From positions 1-6,262 of the forward strand of contig JBFKPQ010000141.1 in assembly GCA_041628225.1 (NCBI GenBank): a stretch of 6,262 bases of DNA, in the 5' to 3' direction. The DNA comes from JBFKPQ01 sp041628225. Its GTDB lineage: Bacteria > Actinomycetota > Acidimicrobiia > Spongiisociales > JAENVV01. Shown in pieces: positions 6,131 to 6,262 of this stretch. Position 1 is the first letter of the stretch. Every line of letters begins with the position of its first letter. The notes beneath the pieces are model-generated. The model ran no database searches, was not told the DNA's origin, and saw nothing but the letters and a program-made list of their open reading frames with translations. Made by a program: the position numbers and the translations under genes.

Positions 6131-6262
6131 GTCGCCCACCCCTTCGTGATCTGTTCGGATTCGGTTCCCACCTTGACCCGGTAGATGCCACGGATGAGCG
6201 CCGGAGCGGCGATGAACACGATGATGAGCGCTTGGATCACCTGGATGATGTCGATGCCGACC
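6127..6262 (-). CDS. ABC transporter permease, C-terminal end (partial)
   Basis: The last 44 codons of a gene entering from the right edge are visible, ending in TGA at 6129-6127. The peptide has a final hydrophobic helix, IIQVIQALIIVFIAAPALI, followed by a basic, polar tail ending in KGWAT. A terminal VIQALIILF-like helix is typical of the first permease in nucleoside/simple-sugar ABC importers (NupP/YufP type). Its stop overlaps the start of the next permease (ATGA), implying translational coupling and a two-permease operon. The ATPase and the lipoprotein substrate-binding protein are expected farther upstream. Identification rests on a short fragment plus context. Confidence 0.75.
   Translation of the reverse strand, partial: VGIDIIQVIQALIIVFIAAPALIRGIYRVKVGTESEQITKGWAT

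Noticed and set aside
4769..6184. 471-codon plus-strand open frame opposite the ABC permease
   Set aside because: It starts inside the tandem repeat and runs antisense to a well-conserved permease. The product is low-complexity, rich in Arg/Asp/Glu/His, with no motifs or ribosome binding site.

Overview
The window is a GC-rich stretch in which every gene I can support lies on the minus strand, so it reads right to left. The high GC, the CIRCE/HrcA-type control of the groESL operon, and the general look of GroEL and DXS suggest an actinobacterium. A deep lineage such as Acidimicrobiia is possible, but that placement is a guess from protein flavour and was not tested. The content is mostly housekeeping: a chaperonin operon, an isoprenoid enzyme, a secreted cell-wall hydrolase, and the downstream end of an ABC transporter operon.

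Layout in transcription order, from the right edge: (1) 6262-6127, the C-terminal end of an ABC permease cut by the window edge. (2) 6130-4862, a second ABC permease of the nucleoside/simple-sugar type, joined to the first by an ATGA stop/start overlap. (3) 4861-4594, an intergenic region of 268 bp holding about 2.5 copies of a 70-bp direct tandem repeat that begins at the permease stop codon, then a candidate promoter and a short hairpin leader. (4) 4593-3979, a secreted lysozyme-like (SLT-type) transglycosylase. (5) 3978-3937, a 42-bp gap with a candidate promoter very close to the next start. (6) 3936-2065, dxs, the first enzyme of the MEP isoprenoid pathway. (7) 2068-1985, two tandem CIRCE operators, the distal one overlapping the dxs stop codon. 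(8) 1984-1694 groS and 1671-46 groL, a classical bicistronic chaperonin operon. (9) 45-1, the groL 3' flank with a GC-rich hairpin.

The chaperonin genes should be HrcA-repressed and heat-inducible. The two permeases would form the membrane channel of one importer, with its ATPase and binding protein probably upstream, outside the window. The transglycosylase and dxs appear to be single transcription units with their own promoters.

I see no clearly new multi-gene system. The most interesting non-textbook items are the 70-bp tandem repeat, which shares a 15-bp block with the permease's own C-terminal codons; the double CIRCE, with an additional hairpin between the operators; and the near-leaderless appearance of dxs.
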